From Fervidobacterium sp. UBA5837 (GTDB taxonomy: Bacteria; Thermotogota; Thermotogae; Thermotogales; Fervidobacteriaceae): a stretch of DNA of 64,000 nucleotides. Of the stretch, positions 54,836-63,149 are shown one piece after another (position 1 is the stretch's first letter; each line of letters starts with the position of its first letter). The stretch lies in the NCBI GenBank assembly GCA_002432805.1, contig DJGV01000008.1, forward strand, positions 1 to 64,000, given 5' to 3'. The notes beneath the pieces were generated by a model. It saw only the letters and a list, made by a program, of their open reading frames with translations, was not told the origin of the DNA and did no database searches. Position numbers and translations under genes: made by a program.

Positions 54836-55429
54836 ATGATTCAGTTACTTGGTTTCATCATATACATATTTGGCATATATTTGAACGTCAAAATCAACAA
54901 CATGCTTTTATCAAAAATTGTGCAACTTGTGGCTCTAATCTCTTTAGGGATCACCATTTCAAATCCATTCGTCGTTGTTTTGCTTACCGTTCTTCTTCTT
55001 ATCTCTAGGAATTTTTATACCCCCGTTGGAAAAGAATTGATCGATGATTTGAAACGATTCTTGTTCAACAAGTCAATGGCAAGAAATAGTACGTATTTGA
55101 TGTTGGTGATAACCGGTGGTATATTTATAGGATTTTCGCTACCAGCCGTAAAGAATTATCCCACTATGATTCTCAGCACTACTATTGGTGCATTGCTGTT
55201 GATATATGTCGTGGAATTTTCAAATTACAAGAGCTTTGAAGAAAAAATTAAAACTGCCAGTAATAAGAATACTGATCAAATTGAAGCATTGAAATATGCT
55301 TACGAGCTGATGCATCCGTTCTCTCAAGTAGGCATCGAAGAAGCTATAGTCAACAGGATTGAACTATTCAAGAACGCAAGAAATAAGAATTCAGAAAAAT
55401 CGGAGAAATCTGATACGGAGAATCGTTGA
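54836..55429 (+). CDS. Membrane protein of unknown function
   Basis: A 197-residue protein with four to five hydrophobic segments in the first 140 residues and a charged cytoplasmic tail ending in Lys/Ser/Glu repeats. No family is recognised. I chose ATG 54836, nine bases after GGGAGG. It follows glgX by 34 bases and ends four bases before the convergent RidA gene. Confidence 0.65.
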   Translation: MIQLLGFIIYIFGIYLNVKINNMLLSKIVQLVALISLGITISNPFVVVLLTVLLLISRNFYTPVGKELIDDLKRFLFNKSMARNSTYLMLVITGGIFIGFSLPAVKNYPTMILSTTIGALLLIYVVEFSNYKSFEEKIKTASNKNTDQIEALKYAYELMHPFSQVGIEEAIVNRIELFKNARNKNSEKSEKSDTENR

Positions 55430-55433
55430 GCCC

Positions 55434-55823
55434 TTATTTTTCACATTCAACGATAAACTCCATCTCAATGGTTGCACCTTTTGGCAACGCTTTGACACCA
55501 ACCGCACTGCGTGTTGGGTATCTGTCTGTGCAAGCTTTGAAGACACTTTCGTATGCATCGTTTATCTTCGAAAATTCCTCGAGTTGCGTTGTAAATATCG
55601 TTGTTTTTACGACATTTTTCAGTGATAATCCAATTTCGGAAAGCATTGCAGCCAGATTTTTCAATATCTGCTGCGTTGCTTTTGAGATATCTTCGATTAG
55701 AAGCTCACCAGTCTGCGGAACAATTGGCAAAATTCCAGAGAAGAATATCAAATTTCCAGACCTCATTGCCGAAGAATATGGACCAACCGCCTTGGGACCA
55801 TTTTCAAATTTTAGAACCTCCAT
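55434..55823 (-). CDS. ridA: RidA family enamine/imine deaminase
   Basis: A 129-residue YjgF/YER057c/UK114 protein. GPYSSAMRSGNLIFFSG near residue 15, the substrate-binding Arg in YPTRSAVGVKALPKGA near 103, and the final Glu-containing IEMEFIVE are diagnostic. It hydrolyses reactive 2-aminoacrylate-type intermediates. AAAGGAGGGATATT precedes ATG 55823. Confidence 0.94.
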   Translation of the reverse strand: MEVLKFENGPKAVGPYSSAMRSGNLIFFSGILPIVPQTGELLIEDISKATQQILKNLAAMLSEIGLSLKNVVKTTIFTTQLEEFSKINDAYESVFKACTDRYPTRSAVGVKALPKGATIEMEFIVECEK

Positions 55824-55860
55824 AATATCCCTCCTTTAGCAGCAATCGTTGAGTTGAAAA

Positions 55861-56544
55861 CTATAGCTCACTTACCACCATTTGTCTATACATGTTAACA
55901 CCATCAATTGGTTCTCCATCGAAAACTATATTTCCCCCGCTTATGTAGATACATCTGTCAACAACTGGTAAGAACAGGTCGAGTTCATGTGTGGCCAATA
56001 TAACTCCCTTACCCATCTCTTTTAATCTAACGATTGCATTTAGAACTTCTCTTTTACCGTTCTTATCAAGCATCGCAGTGACTTCATCGAGCAATAAAAA
56101 CTCCGGTTCGAGTGCCAGTATCGATGCTATTGCAAGCCGTTGTTTTTGTCCCCCCGATAAGTAGTATGGATCGAAATCTCTTAAGTTAGAAAGTTCCAAC
56201 AAACCAAGAACGTAATTACCTCTTTTGTCCATCTCTTCTTTCGATAGGCCTATGTTCTCCAATCCAAATATAACATCTTCCCACACGGTACTACCAATTA
56301 TCTGAGTCTCTGGGTTTTGGAACACATATCCAGTTATTTCCGCGATATCGTTGTATCCATCAGGTAACGACACCTTCCCATAGAAATCGACAAGACCAGA
56401 GAGAGCCTTTAGAATAGTAGATTTTCCTGATCCATTTGGCCCTATGATCATCGTAATCTTTCCTGTTTCAAAATAAGTTGATACGTTATTTATCACTCTC
56501 TTCTTACCATGGTAAACACTTAAGTTCTTTAAGTAGAATTCCAA
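55861..56544 (-). CDS. Energy-coupling-factor-type ABC ATPase
   Basis: A 227-residue ATPase. Walker A GPNGSGKST lies near residue 35, the VFQNPETQIIGSTVWEDV stretch (Q-loop region typical of EcfA/CbiO), the signature LSGGQKQR near 130, Walker B FLLLDEVTAMLD and the switch His ATHELD. ECF transporters import vitamins or metals with EcfT and an S component, but neither is adjacent. The start is TTG 56544 after GAGGTGA. Confidence 0.87.
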   Translation of the reverse strand: MEFYLKNLSVYHGKKRVINNVSTYFETGKITMIIGPNGSGKSTILKALSGLVDFYGKVSLPDGYNDIAEITGYVFQNPETQIIGSTVWEDVIFGLENIGLSKEEMDKRGNYVLGLLELSNLRDFDPYYLSGGQKQRLAIASILALEPEFLLLDEVTAMLDKNGKREVLNAIVRLKEMGKGVILATHELDLFLPVVDRCIYISGGNIVFDGEPIDGVNMYRQMVVSEL

Positions 56545-56607
56545 AATATCTCACCTCAAAATGCTTTGAGTCACTTACCACTCATTGATATATTACCACA
56601 AAAAACC

Positions 56608-56655
56608 TGTACAATAAAGGAACAAAAGTTATAATTATAGTATATTCTAGAATAT
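56608..56655 (+). promoter_or_regulatory. Promoter and palindromic operator candidate before the YitT gene
   Basis: TGTACA (56608-56613) and TATAAT (56630-56635) are spaced by 16 bases. Just downstream, at the expected transcript start, lies a perfect 14-base palindrome, ATATTCTAGAATAT (56642-56655), followed by a direct repeat of TGCATTG. The arrangement suits a repressor site. This is pattern evidence only. Confidence 0.4.
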
Positions 56656-56730
56656 GCATTGAGTGTGCATTGTCTTTGAAAAAATGTGTGCAAGCTCAAG
56701 ACAGTAAATAAGTTCGCAGGAGGTGGTTTT

Positions 56731-57606
56731 GTGGAAATGAAAATTGACATCAGGCAACAGGTCAAAGAGTACGTGCTTTCTACATTTGGTGTGATATTGA
56801 CTGCCTTAGGTCTCGTTGTATTCTTTATCCCAAACAACATAGCAGCTGGAGGGGCAAGTGGCATATCTATGATTTTGCATAGAATGGTGCCTTCTGTTCC
56901 CATTGGCGTATGGTTGTACATGATCAATGCATTGCTCTTCTTATTGGGCTTTTTGATAGTAGGAAAAGACTTCAGTTTCAAAACCATATATTCAACGTTT
57001 GCATTGAACTTCTTCATTGACTTCTTCGACAGACTGTTGAGCATTCCGAAATATCTAGAGCAAGATTTGATGCTTGCTGTATTCTTTGGTGACGTCTTAG
57101 CTGCCATAGGAATGGCCATAACTTTCGCAAATAACTCATCAACAGGTGGGACTGACATAATCGCGAAGATACTGACCAGATATTTTCATTCTCCCATGGG
57201 TACTACACTTTTGATAGTGGACTTTGCTATTGGTATAACCGCAGGTTTTGCATTCGATATTAGAACTGGTATGTACTCATTACTTGCAATCATAATCAAT
57301 GGTATAACTATCGATTTTGTACTTAAAGGTTTAGAATTATCCGTTACAATGATGATAATATCGAAAAAGCCCGAAGAAGTAAAGAAATACATACTTGAGA
57401 ATCTTGGAAGAGGTGCCACCATTCTCAAGGCAAGTGGAGCATACTCTGGTAAAGACATAGACGTACTATACGTTGCGTTGAGAAGAAGAGAACTCGGCGA
57501 GGTATTACACTTGATAAAAAACATAGACAAAGATGCGTTTGTTATAGTTACCGAGGCAAGGTACGTACTTGGTGAAGGATTCAAGAGAATCGACAGAGTT
57601 GCATAA
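56731..57606 (+). CDS. YitT family membrane protein with a DUF2179 domain
   Basis: Five to six membrane helices in residues 10-205 with the family's NNIAAGGASGISMILH near 35 and NSSTGGTDIIAKIL near 132. A soluble C-terminal DUF2179 domain (about 210-291) follows. The molecular function of the family is unknown. I chose GTG 56731, seven bases after AGGAGG; an ATG at 56737 is the alternative. Confidence 0.88.
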   Translation: MEMKIDIRQQVKEYVLSTFGVILTALGLVVFFIPNNIAAGGASGISMILHRMVPSVPIGVWLYMINALLFLLGFLIVGKDFSFKTIYSTFALNFFIDFFDRLLSIPKYLEQDLMLAVFFGDVLAAIGMAITFANNSSTGGTDIIAKILTRYFHSPMGTTLLIVDFAIGITAGFAFDIRTGMYSLLAIIINGITIDFVLKGLELSVTMMIISKKPEEVKKYILENLGRGATILKASGAYSGKDIDVLYVALRRRELGEVLHLIKNIDKDAFVIVTEARYVLGEGFKRIDRVA

Positions 57607-57643
57607 TAGTTCAGCTGTCTGATTGAATTGTACATTCGAGTTG

Positions 57644-57684
57644 AACAAAAAGGGTGCTAATTTTCTCGCACCCTTTTTGTTTAA
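57644..57684. terminator. Bidirectional terminator between the YitT gene and a chemoreceptor gene
   Basis: AACAAAAAGGGTGC (57644-57657) and GCACCCTTTTTGTT (57668-57681) form a 14-bp perfect stem. T-rich DNA is present in either reading direction, so it can serve both convergent genes. Confidence 0.85.
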
Positions 57685-57726
57685 GTAAGAACAGTTAATA
57701 AATGTACGATTACTCTCGATAGATAC

Positions 57727-59715
57727 TTAGCTTATTTTTAACTTATTAACAGCTGAAACGAGTCTCTCTGCAAGGCTATCCAGTTCTTCTGCAGTCTTTG
57801 CGATTGTTGCTATCGTATCAGCTTGTTGTCTGGTTGCCGCTGTAACTTCATTCATCTGCTCAACAACGCTAACCATAGATCTACTTGCACTGTCCATTGC
57901 ACCACTCATTTCTTCTGCTGCAGCACTTTGCTCTTGTGCACTTGCTGCAAGATTCTCAACCATCTGTGATACCTTCATTATACTCTGAACTATCTGCTCA
58001 AATTTGCTACTAACCAGACTCGATTGTTCCGTTGCTTGGTTAACTATCTCAACAGTTTCCCTTGTTTCCTCACTTGCTTTGACACTCTCATCGAGTATAC
58101 CTCTCAGTATGTTTGCAATGTTTTGAGTTGCCTGCTTGCTCTCTTCTGCAAGCTTTCTTATCTCGTCTGCAACAACGGCAAATCCCCTACCTGCCTCTCC
58201 CGCTCTAGCAGCCTCGATAGCAGCGTTCAGTGCAAGCAAATTCGTCTGCTCTGCTATAGAATTAATCGTATCTACTATCTCACCTATGTTCTTTGCACTC
58301 GATGACAATTTCTCAACTGTTTCGAATGTTGTGTTTGCCTTTATTTTTGTTTGACTGATGATTTCTCCTACATTTGCAATCACATTTCTTCCATCGTTTG
58401 CAAGGTCGTTGACGTTCCTCGCTTCTTCACTGAGTCTTTGCGATGCATTTGCAACATTTTGTGCACTTGCTGCAACTTCCTCTATTCCACTAGTCATTTC
58501 TTCAATCGCTGCAGAAGCATTATTCACATTTGCATTGACGTTGTCTACTTGCGCTGTTAATTCCTCTATCGTTGCACTTGTCTCTTCTGAAACAGCAGCA
58601 ACTTGCGCGGACTCTTCTTTTAACGTTCCTGCCTCACCGTGAATTTGAAGAGTTATTCCTTTAAGAGATTCTACCATTGCATTCAACGCATTACTAAGTC
58701 TTCCTATTTCATCTTTGCTCTCAGATTTGAGCTGAATCGTCAAATCACCAGTTGCGATCTTTTCAGACAGAGTTTGTATTTCTACGATCGGTTTGACTAT
58801 GTATACTCTCGAAATTACTGTTGAAATCAATATTCCGACTATAACTATGATTGATATGATGATAACCATGAACATGACCTGTCTATTAACTGTGTTCATG
58901 AGATCCTTTTGGAGCACCAAAGTTGCAAATATCCAGCCATTTGCTGCACGTTTGTAACCAGTTATCCGCTGTTCGTTGTTGTAAGTGTAGCTGAATGCAC
59001 CACTTTCTGGACCAGAAACCCACCTTTGGAAAAATTCGGTATCTTTGATGTTTTTACCAACAATACTTGCATCTGAATGCAGTATTACCGTTCCTGAGTC
59101 AGTTACAACAGCATTTTGATAGTCGAATGTTTTCCCAGCAGATAACAAATTATCAGACAGTGCCGATATGTCGAAGTCGATGCCGACAACTCCAGTGATA
59201 CCTTCCTCACTTCTTACCGCTTTTGCAACAGTTATCACAATCTTACCGGTCCCTACATCGGTGTATGGCTCTGTAATGATAACCTTACCAACATTTGCAA
59301 TCGCATCTTTGTACCAAGACCTCGAAGTAGGATCATAGTCAGCCGGTAATTCTTGATCAGGCTTCAGATACATTCGCTTATCCTTGAGCCCAACATAAAC
59401 GCTTAGGACATCTTTATAACTCTTGGTAATACTTTCAAACAATTTCAGCAACCAAGTGTTTTCATCATTTGCGTTTGTATAAACACCAATAACATTTGCA
59501 TCATTCGATAGAAAATCTGTGAGGTATATATATCCTTGCATAAAATTGGAAAAACTATCTGCGTTACCTTCTGCTTGCAACTGTAGAGTGCTTAGATTTG
59601 AATCGATGATGCTATTTCTTGTACTCATGACAAAATAGGCACCGAGTCCTAGTGTAAGGCCAACTAAGATAATTACTATGGTAAAGATTTTCCAAAATAT
59701 CGGTAAATTTTTCAT
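57727..59715 (-). CDS. Methyl-accepting chemotaxis protein with a dCache sensor
   Basis: A 662-residue receptor. Membrane helix 1 is at about 10-30. The extracytoplasmic sensor (about 35-275) has dCache hallmarks: DPTSRSWYKDA near 128 and EPYTDVGTGKIVITVAKAV near 150, where a Tyr/Asp-containing pocket often binds amino acids. Helix 2 lies near 280-305, then HAMP, then the signalling hairpin with NSIAEQTNLLALNAAIEAAR near 495. GAGAGGAGGCAGAAAG precedes ATG 59715. Confidence 0.93.
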   Translation of the reverse strand: MKNLPIFWKIFTIVIILVGLTLGLGAYFVMSTRNSIIDSNLSTLQLQAEGNADSFSNFMQGYIYLTDFLSNDANVIGVYTNANDENTWLLKLFESITKSYKDVLSVYVGLKDKRMYLKPDQELPADYDPTSRSWYKDAIANVGKVIITEPYTDVGTGKIVITVAKAVRSEEGITGVVGIDFDISALSDNLLSAGKTFDYQNAVVTDSGTVILHSDASIVGKNIKDTEFFQRWVSGPESGAFSYTYNNEQRITGYKRAANGWIFATLVLQKDLMNTVNRQVMFMVIIISIIVIVGILISTVISRVYIVKPIVEIQTLSEKIATGDLTIQLKSESKDEIGRLSNALNAMVESLKGITLQIHGEAGTLKEESAQVAAVSEETSATIEELTAQVDNVNANVNNASAAIEEMTSGIEEVAASAQNVANASQRLSEEARNVNDLANDGRNVIANVGEIISQTKIKANTTFETVEKLSSSAKNIGEIVDTINSIAEQTNLLALNAAIEAARAGEAGRGFAVVADEIRKLAEESKQATQNIANILRGILDESVKASEETRETVEIVNQATEQSSLVSSKFEQIVQSIMKVSQMVENLAASAQEQSAAAEEMSGAMDSASRSMVSVVEQMNEVTAATRQQADTIATIAKTAEELDSLAERLVSAVNKLKIS

Positions 59716-59811
59716 CTTTCTGCCTCCTCTCTAATTTTCCTGTATCAACCAACCAACAACTTAACAACCATTCTGAATAATCGAGACTCGTATAAATACT
59801 TCTTCTAAACA

Positions 59812-59819
59812 TTATCGGA
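59812..59819 (-). promoter_or_regulatory. Sigma-28-like -10 element before the chemoreceptor gene
   Basis: TCCGATAA matches seven of eight positions of the GCCGATAA element used by FliA-type sigma factors, 97 bases before ATG 59715. The -35 region (TTAA-containing, T-rich) is a poor match to TAAA. fliA itself is in this window. Confidence 0.3.
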
Positions 59820-60026
59820 AAAGAGAAAAAATTAATCATGATGCATTATATCACGGTATCGTGCTTTGTGGTTAAATAATGTTAAATTATAAACTAATTA
59901 TTGAAGATATTGTACTGTTTTCTACAGTACGTTTTTCATTGCTCACGAATTTACTATGTGGCACCAAGAATGTGAAAAATCTATCGAATGCTACCTCGTG
60001 TATGATTATACTACCTCTTATGTATT

Positions 60027-60058
60027 TTGACAAAGATATTCAAAAAGTGTTCTAATAT
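60027..60058 (+). promoter_or_regulatory. Promoter of the leader-thiolase-reductase transcript
   Basis: A perfect TTGACA (60027-60032) is followed by overlapping -10 candidates TCTAAT (60051-60056, spacing 18) and TAATAT (60053-60058, spacing 20). The transcript would start near 60065, just before the small leader frame. Confidence 0.5.
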
Positions 60059-60083
60059 AGTTGTAATATGAAAGGTGATTCAG

Positions 60084-60146
60084 ATGTCTCATTATCTATA
60101 CTATTTGTTTCCAATTTGTTCTAAAATTCTTAGTTACTTGCGGTAG
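60084..60146 (+). CDS. Possible 20-residue leader peptide
   Basis: ATG 60084 is preceded by AAAGGTGATTCAG, a ribosome site as good as those of long genes here. It is followed by 20 codons rich in Tyr, Leu, Ile and Cys, then TAG. It lies between the promoter and the thiolase start (57 bases downstream). It might act as a regulatory leader or small hydrophobic peptide. Chance cannot be excluded for such a short frame. Confidence 0.3.
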   Translation: MSHYLYYLFPICSKILSYLR

Positions 60147-60202
60147 ATATTGCTATTTTGAACATCGTTTGGACATATCGTTCAGCTTTGGAGGTGTGGT
60201 GT

Positions 60203-61405
60203 ATGGTGTATATCTTGGGTGCAAAGAGGACAGCGATAGGTACGTTTTTAGGTTCTTTGAAGGACGTTCCAGCCTCACAGCTGGGTGCGATAGCTGCTAA
60301 AGCAGCAATAGCACAGTCGTCTATACCAGTTGAAGATATTGATGAAACTATCGTGGGTTGTATACTTACGGCCGGACAAGGTATGGGGCCTGGAAGACAA
60401 GTCAGCATATATGCAGGTATTCCTGTAGAAAAGCCTGCATACAGCGTAAATATGCTCTGCGGTAGTGGAATGAAGGCAGTTATGGTCGGAGCTAGTGACA
60501 TTGAACTTGGAGAGGCAGATGTTGTGCTAGCAGGTGGTATAGAGAACATGTCTCAGGCTCCGTACTTGCTTAGTTACAAGGCAAGGTACGGTGTCAAGTC
60601 TGGTCCTCTTGATTTGCAAGATCACATGTTACTGGATGGTCTCACCGATGTTTTCAACAGAATTCACATGGGGTTAACCGCTGAAGCATTGGTAGAAGAA
60701 TTTGGTATATCGAGAGAAGAACAGGATGAGTTTGCTTACAACAGTCAGATGAAGGCAAAGACTGCTATACAGTCCGGTAGATTTGCAGATGAAATAACAC
60801 CGGTTGAAATTCCTGACAAAAAGGGAGTAAAGATATTTGATACGGACGAGCATCCGAGACTTGATGTAACGATGGAATCTTTGGCAAAATTGAGACCTGC
60901 ATTTAAGCAAAATGGAACCGTTACTGCTGGTAATGCAAGTGGTATAAACGATGGGGGAAGTGCGCTTGTAATTGCGAGTGACAAGTACGTCGAACGTAAG
61001 AATCTAAAACCACTTGCAAGGATTGTGGCTTGGGCGCAAGCAGGTGTTGAACCTATCAGAATGGGATTTGGTCCAGTTCCAGCTACAGAGAAGGTACTCA
61101 AGAAAGCAGGGCTCTCGTTCCAAGATATTGAACTCATAGAGCTTAATGAGGCATTTGCCGGTCAGAGTCTAGCTGTTATAAAGGGATGGGAAAAGGCATT
61201 TGGCGTTTCTAAGGAATGGATCATGCAAAGAACGAATGTGAACGGTGGTGGCATAGCACTTGGACACCCAATTGGGGCAAGCGGCAATAGAATCATTGCA
61301 ACACTCATCTACGAGATGAAAAAACGTGGATTAAAGTACGGTTTAGCAACGTTGTGCATCGGCGGGGGTATGGGAACTGCAGTAATTATTGAGAACTTAG
61401 AATGA
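60203..61405 (+). CDS. Acetyl-CoA acetyltransferase (thiolase)
   Basis: A 400-residue thiolase. The acyl-accepting Cys is at 86 in NMLCGSGMKAV, the NEAFAGQ-type segment reads LNEAFAGQSLAVI near 310, the catalytic His is in GGGIALGHPIGASG near 350, and the second Cys in LCIGGGMGTA near 380. Both biosynthetic (acetoacetyl-CoA forming) and degradative roles are possible. I chose ATG 60203, six bases after GGAGGTG. A short-chain reductase follows 50 bases later. Confidence 0.94.
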   Translation: MVYILGAKRTAIGTFLGSLKDVPASQLGAIAAKAAIAQSSIPVEDIDETIVGCILTAGQGMGPGRQVSIYAGIPVEKPAYSVNMLCGSGMKAVMVGASDIELGEADVVLAGGIENMSQAPYLLSYKARYGVKSGPLDLQDHMLLDGLTDVFNRIHMGLTAEALVEEFGISREEQDEFAYNSQMKAKTAIQSGRFADEITPVEIPDKKGVKIFDTDEHPRLDVTMESLAKLRPAFKQNGTVTAGNASGINDGGSALVIASDKYVERKNLKPLARIVAWAQAGVEPIRMGFGPVPATEKVLKKAGLSFQDIELIELNEAFAGQSLAVIKGWEKAFGVSKEWIMQRTNVNGGGIALGHPIGASGNRIIATLIYEMKKRGLKYGLATLCIGGGMGTAVIIENLE

Positions 61406-61455
61406 AAATCGAGAAGTGAGATATAAATGAGCGCACAAACATAGGAGGGATGTAT

Positions 61456-62175
61456 ATGAGGTTGCAAGACAAGGTTTGTATAATCACAGGTGCAGGGAGT
61501 GGAATTGGTAGGACCGCAGCGGAATTATTTGCAAAAGAGGGAGCAACAGTTATTGCATGCGATGTTGGCGACGCAGTTTACGATGATCCGAAAATTCACT
61601 TTTATAAGCTCGATGTTACAGATAGAGCGAAGATAGCGGAAGTTGTCAAAGAGGTCGTCGAAAAGTTTGGAAAAATAGATGTGTTAGTTAACAACGCAGG
61701 CATAACAAGAGATGCACTCATCCAAAAGATGACTGAGGAAGACTGGGACAGAGTTATAAACGTGAATCTGAAAGGCGTATTCAACATGACGCAAGCAGTT
61801 GTTCCGTACATGCTTGAAGCAGGAAAGGGAAGTATCGTTAGCACTTCTTCCGTAGTTGGAATTTATGGAAACATCGGTCAGACAAACTACGCAGCAACGA
61901 AAGCTGGTATCATCGGTATGACAAAGACATGGGCAAAGGAATTTGCAAGAAAGGGTGCAAAGATAAGGGTAAATGCAGTGGCACCAGGTTTCATAAGAAC
62001 CCCCATGACAGAAAAGGTACCCGAGAAGATATTGACAGAAATGGCAGAAAAGGCTGCATTGAAGAGGTTGGGAGAGGCTACTGAGGTTGCGAATGTTTAT
62101 TTATTCCTTGCTTCAGACGAATCTTCGTACGTTACAGGACAGGTTATAGGTGTTGATGGTGGCTTGATTATGTAA
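61456..62175 (+). CDS. 3-oxoacyl-ACP (or acetoacetyl-CoA) reductase, short-chain dehydrogenase
   Basis: A 239-residue SDR. The cofactor motif TGAGSGIG is at 11-18, NNAG near 80, the catalytic Ser in STSSVVG and YAATK near 144-148, then PGFIRTPMT. Sequence features are FabG-like. The gene follows a thiolase, which is also the arrangement of PhaA/PhaB pairs, so the substrate could be acetoacetyl-CoA rather than ACP esters. I chose ATG 61456 because AGGAGGG lies seven bases upstream; ATG 61450 is too close. Confidence 0.9.
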   Translation: MRLQDKVCIITGAGSGIGRTAAELFAKEGATVIACDVGDAVYDDPKIHFYKLDVTDRAKIAEVVKEVVEKFGKIDVLVNNAGITRDALIQKMTEEDWDRVINVNLKGVFNMTQAVVPYMLEAGKGSIVSTSSVVGIYGNIGQTNYAATKAGIIGMTKTWAKEFARKGAKIRVNAVAPGFIRTPMTEKVPEKILTEMAEKAALKRLGEATEVANVYLFLASDESSYVTGQVIGVDGGLIM

Positions 62176-62217
62176 TTTCCTCTTTCACTTTTCTAATTGC
62201 TGAATATTCGATAAGAT

Positions 62218-62257
62218 AAAGCGGCGCTGGAAAATAATTTCACGCCGCTTTGCTTTT
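62218..62257 (+). terminator. Terminator after the reductase gene
   Basis: AAAGCGGCG (62218-62226) pairs with CGCCGCTTT (62243-62251), followed by GCTTTTG. The stem is GC-rich. It may also work leftward for the gene at 62339, where TTTATCTT follows. Confidence 0.78.
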
Positions 62258-62338
62258 GTCCCATCTTGATTAATCTTCATAAATTGTGCAAGACTATACA
62301 AGACTACATATGATTGTATAAGAGTGATAATGAATAGA

Positions 62339-63052
62339 TCAGTTGACTTTTCCAACGTACTTTGAAATTATCGTAGGTATTTCATTTTTCAAATCTCTGA
62401 TTGCCTCATTGATCTTCTGTTCAATTTGCTTATTCACTATTATGTATCCCAAGTCAACTTTGTAGATGAGATCTTTATAGACCGATAGACCGTAATTCCT
62501 AGATATGTAGAGCGCATCCAAATAATCGAAAAGCGCTGCATCGTGCCTCTTCAATATGAGGTCCGTTATGATCTCTTCGTTTGAGACAAAGGCAGAATAC
62601 TTGACTTTCTTACCTTCGTTTATCCATTGTTCAACGATTTTTTGGCCCGTTGCCCCTTGTTTAAACACAAATTCTACCTTTTCTACATCGCCGTTCCAAG
62701 ATAGTCCCTTCCTCAAAACAATCGCTAAACCGGATTGTGCATAAGGAATCGAAAAATTGTACGTCTTCTGGCGTTCTTGTGTCATGTGAATTCCACCAGC
62801 AATTATGTCTAAATCAAGTTTGTTTAAAACAACTGGATCAAGTGAGGTAAATGGGAGAACGTACATCTCAAACTGGTATCCCAGTTTGAAAGCTACTTTG
62901 TTTAGTATTTCATAATCTATGCCGGTCAGATTCGAAATCTGCCAAAAAGCATATGGACTTCCGAGAAGAAATCCCACTTTTAGCATCTCACCAAATAAGA
63001 TTGAAGTACCGGCAACAAGAATCAAAATAATGATCGTCAGAAATCTTTTCGT
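62339..63052 (-). CDS. Amino-acid-type ABC solute-binding protein (SBP family 3), unusual start
   Basis: A family 3 periplasmic binding fold. The mature part starts LKVGFLLGSPYAFWQ, then DYEILNKVAFKLG, GIHMTQERQKTYNFSIPY, LKRHDAALFDYLDALY and GYIIVNK. In frame upstream lies a complete signal peptide (TKRFLTIIILILVAG), but its first codon at 63052-63050 is ACG. The first standard start in frame is TTG 63025, which removes the basic n-region. GAGGGTGAT sits four bases before the ACG. Either ACG is used, the ATG was lost, or there is a base error. No permease is adjacent. Confidence 0.78.
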   Translation of the reverse strand, partial: TKRFLTIIILILVAGTSILFGEMLKVGFLLGSPYAFWQISNLTGIDYEILNKVAFKLGYQFEMYVLPFTSLDPVVLNKLDLDIIAGGIHMTQERQKTYNFSIPYAQSGLAIVLRKGLSWNGDVEKVEFVFKQGATGQKIVEQWINEGKKVKYSAFVSNEEIITDLILKRHDAALFDYLDALYISRNYGLSVYKDLIYKVDLGYIIVNKQIEQKINEAIRDLKNEIPTIISKYVGKVN

Positions 63053-63149
63053 ACAATCACCCTCTGTTAAAGTTCACAAAGTTATATAGTCACACTTAAC
63101 TGCTCAATTGATTAGACTGCACAAAGGCGTGTTTCGTTCGATTTATCGA

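Larger units (their letters stand above)
59716..60083. other. Long regulatory gap between two divergent genes
   Basis: No gene is supported here. The minus strand has TCCGATAA (59819-59812), like the -10 of sigma-28 promoters, and an extended -10 TGATATAAT ending at 59845. A 7-bp hairpin GTACTGT/ACAGTAC (59912-59930) followed by five T could be a weak terminator or an operator. The plus-strand promoter is listed separately. Confidence 0.45.

Noticed and set aside
59912..59936. Hairpin GTACTGT/ACAGTAC plus T run as a confident terminator
   Set aside because: The stem is short and AT-containing, and no gene ends nearby on the plus strand; it is kept only as a remark in the gap entry.
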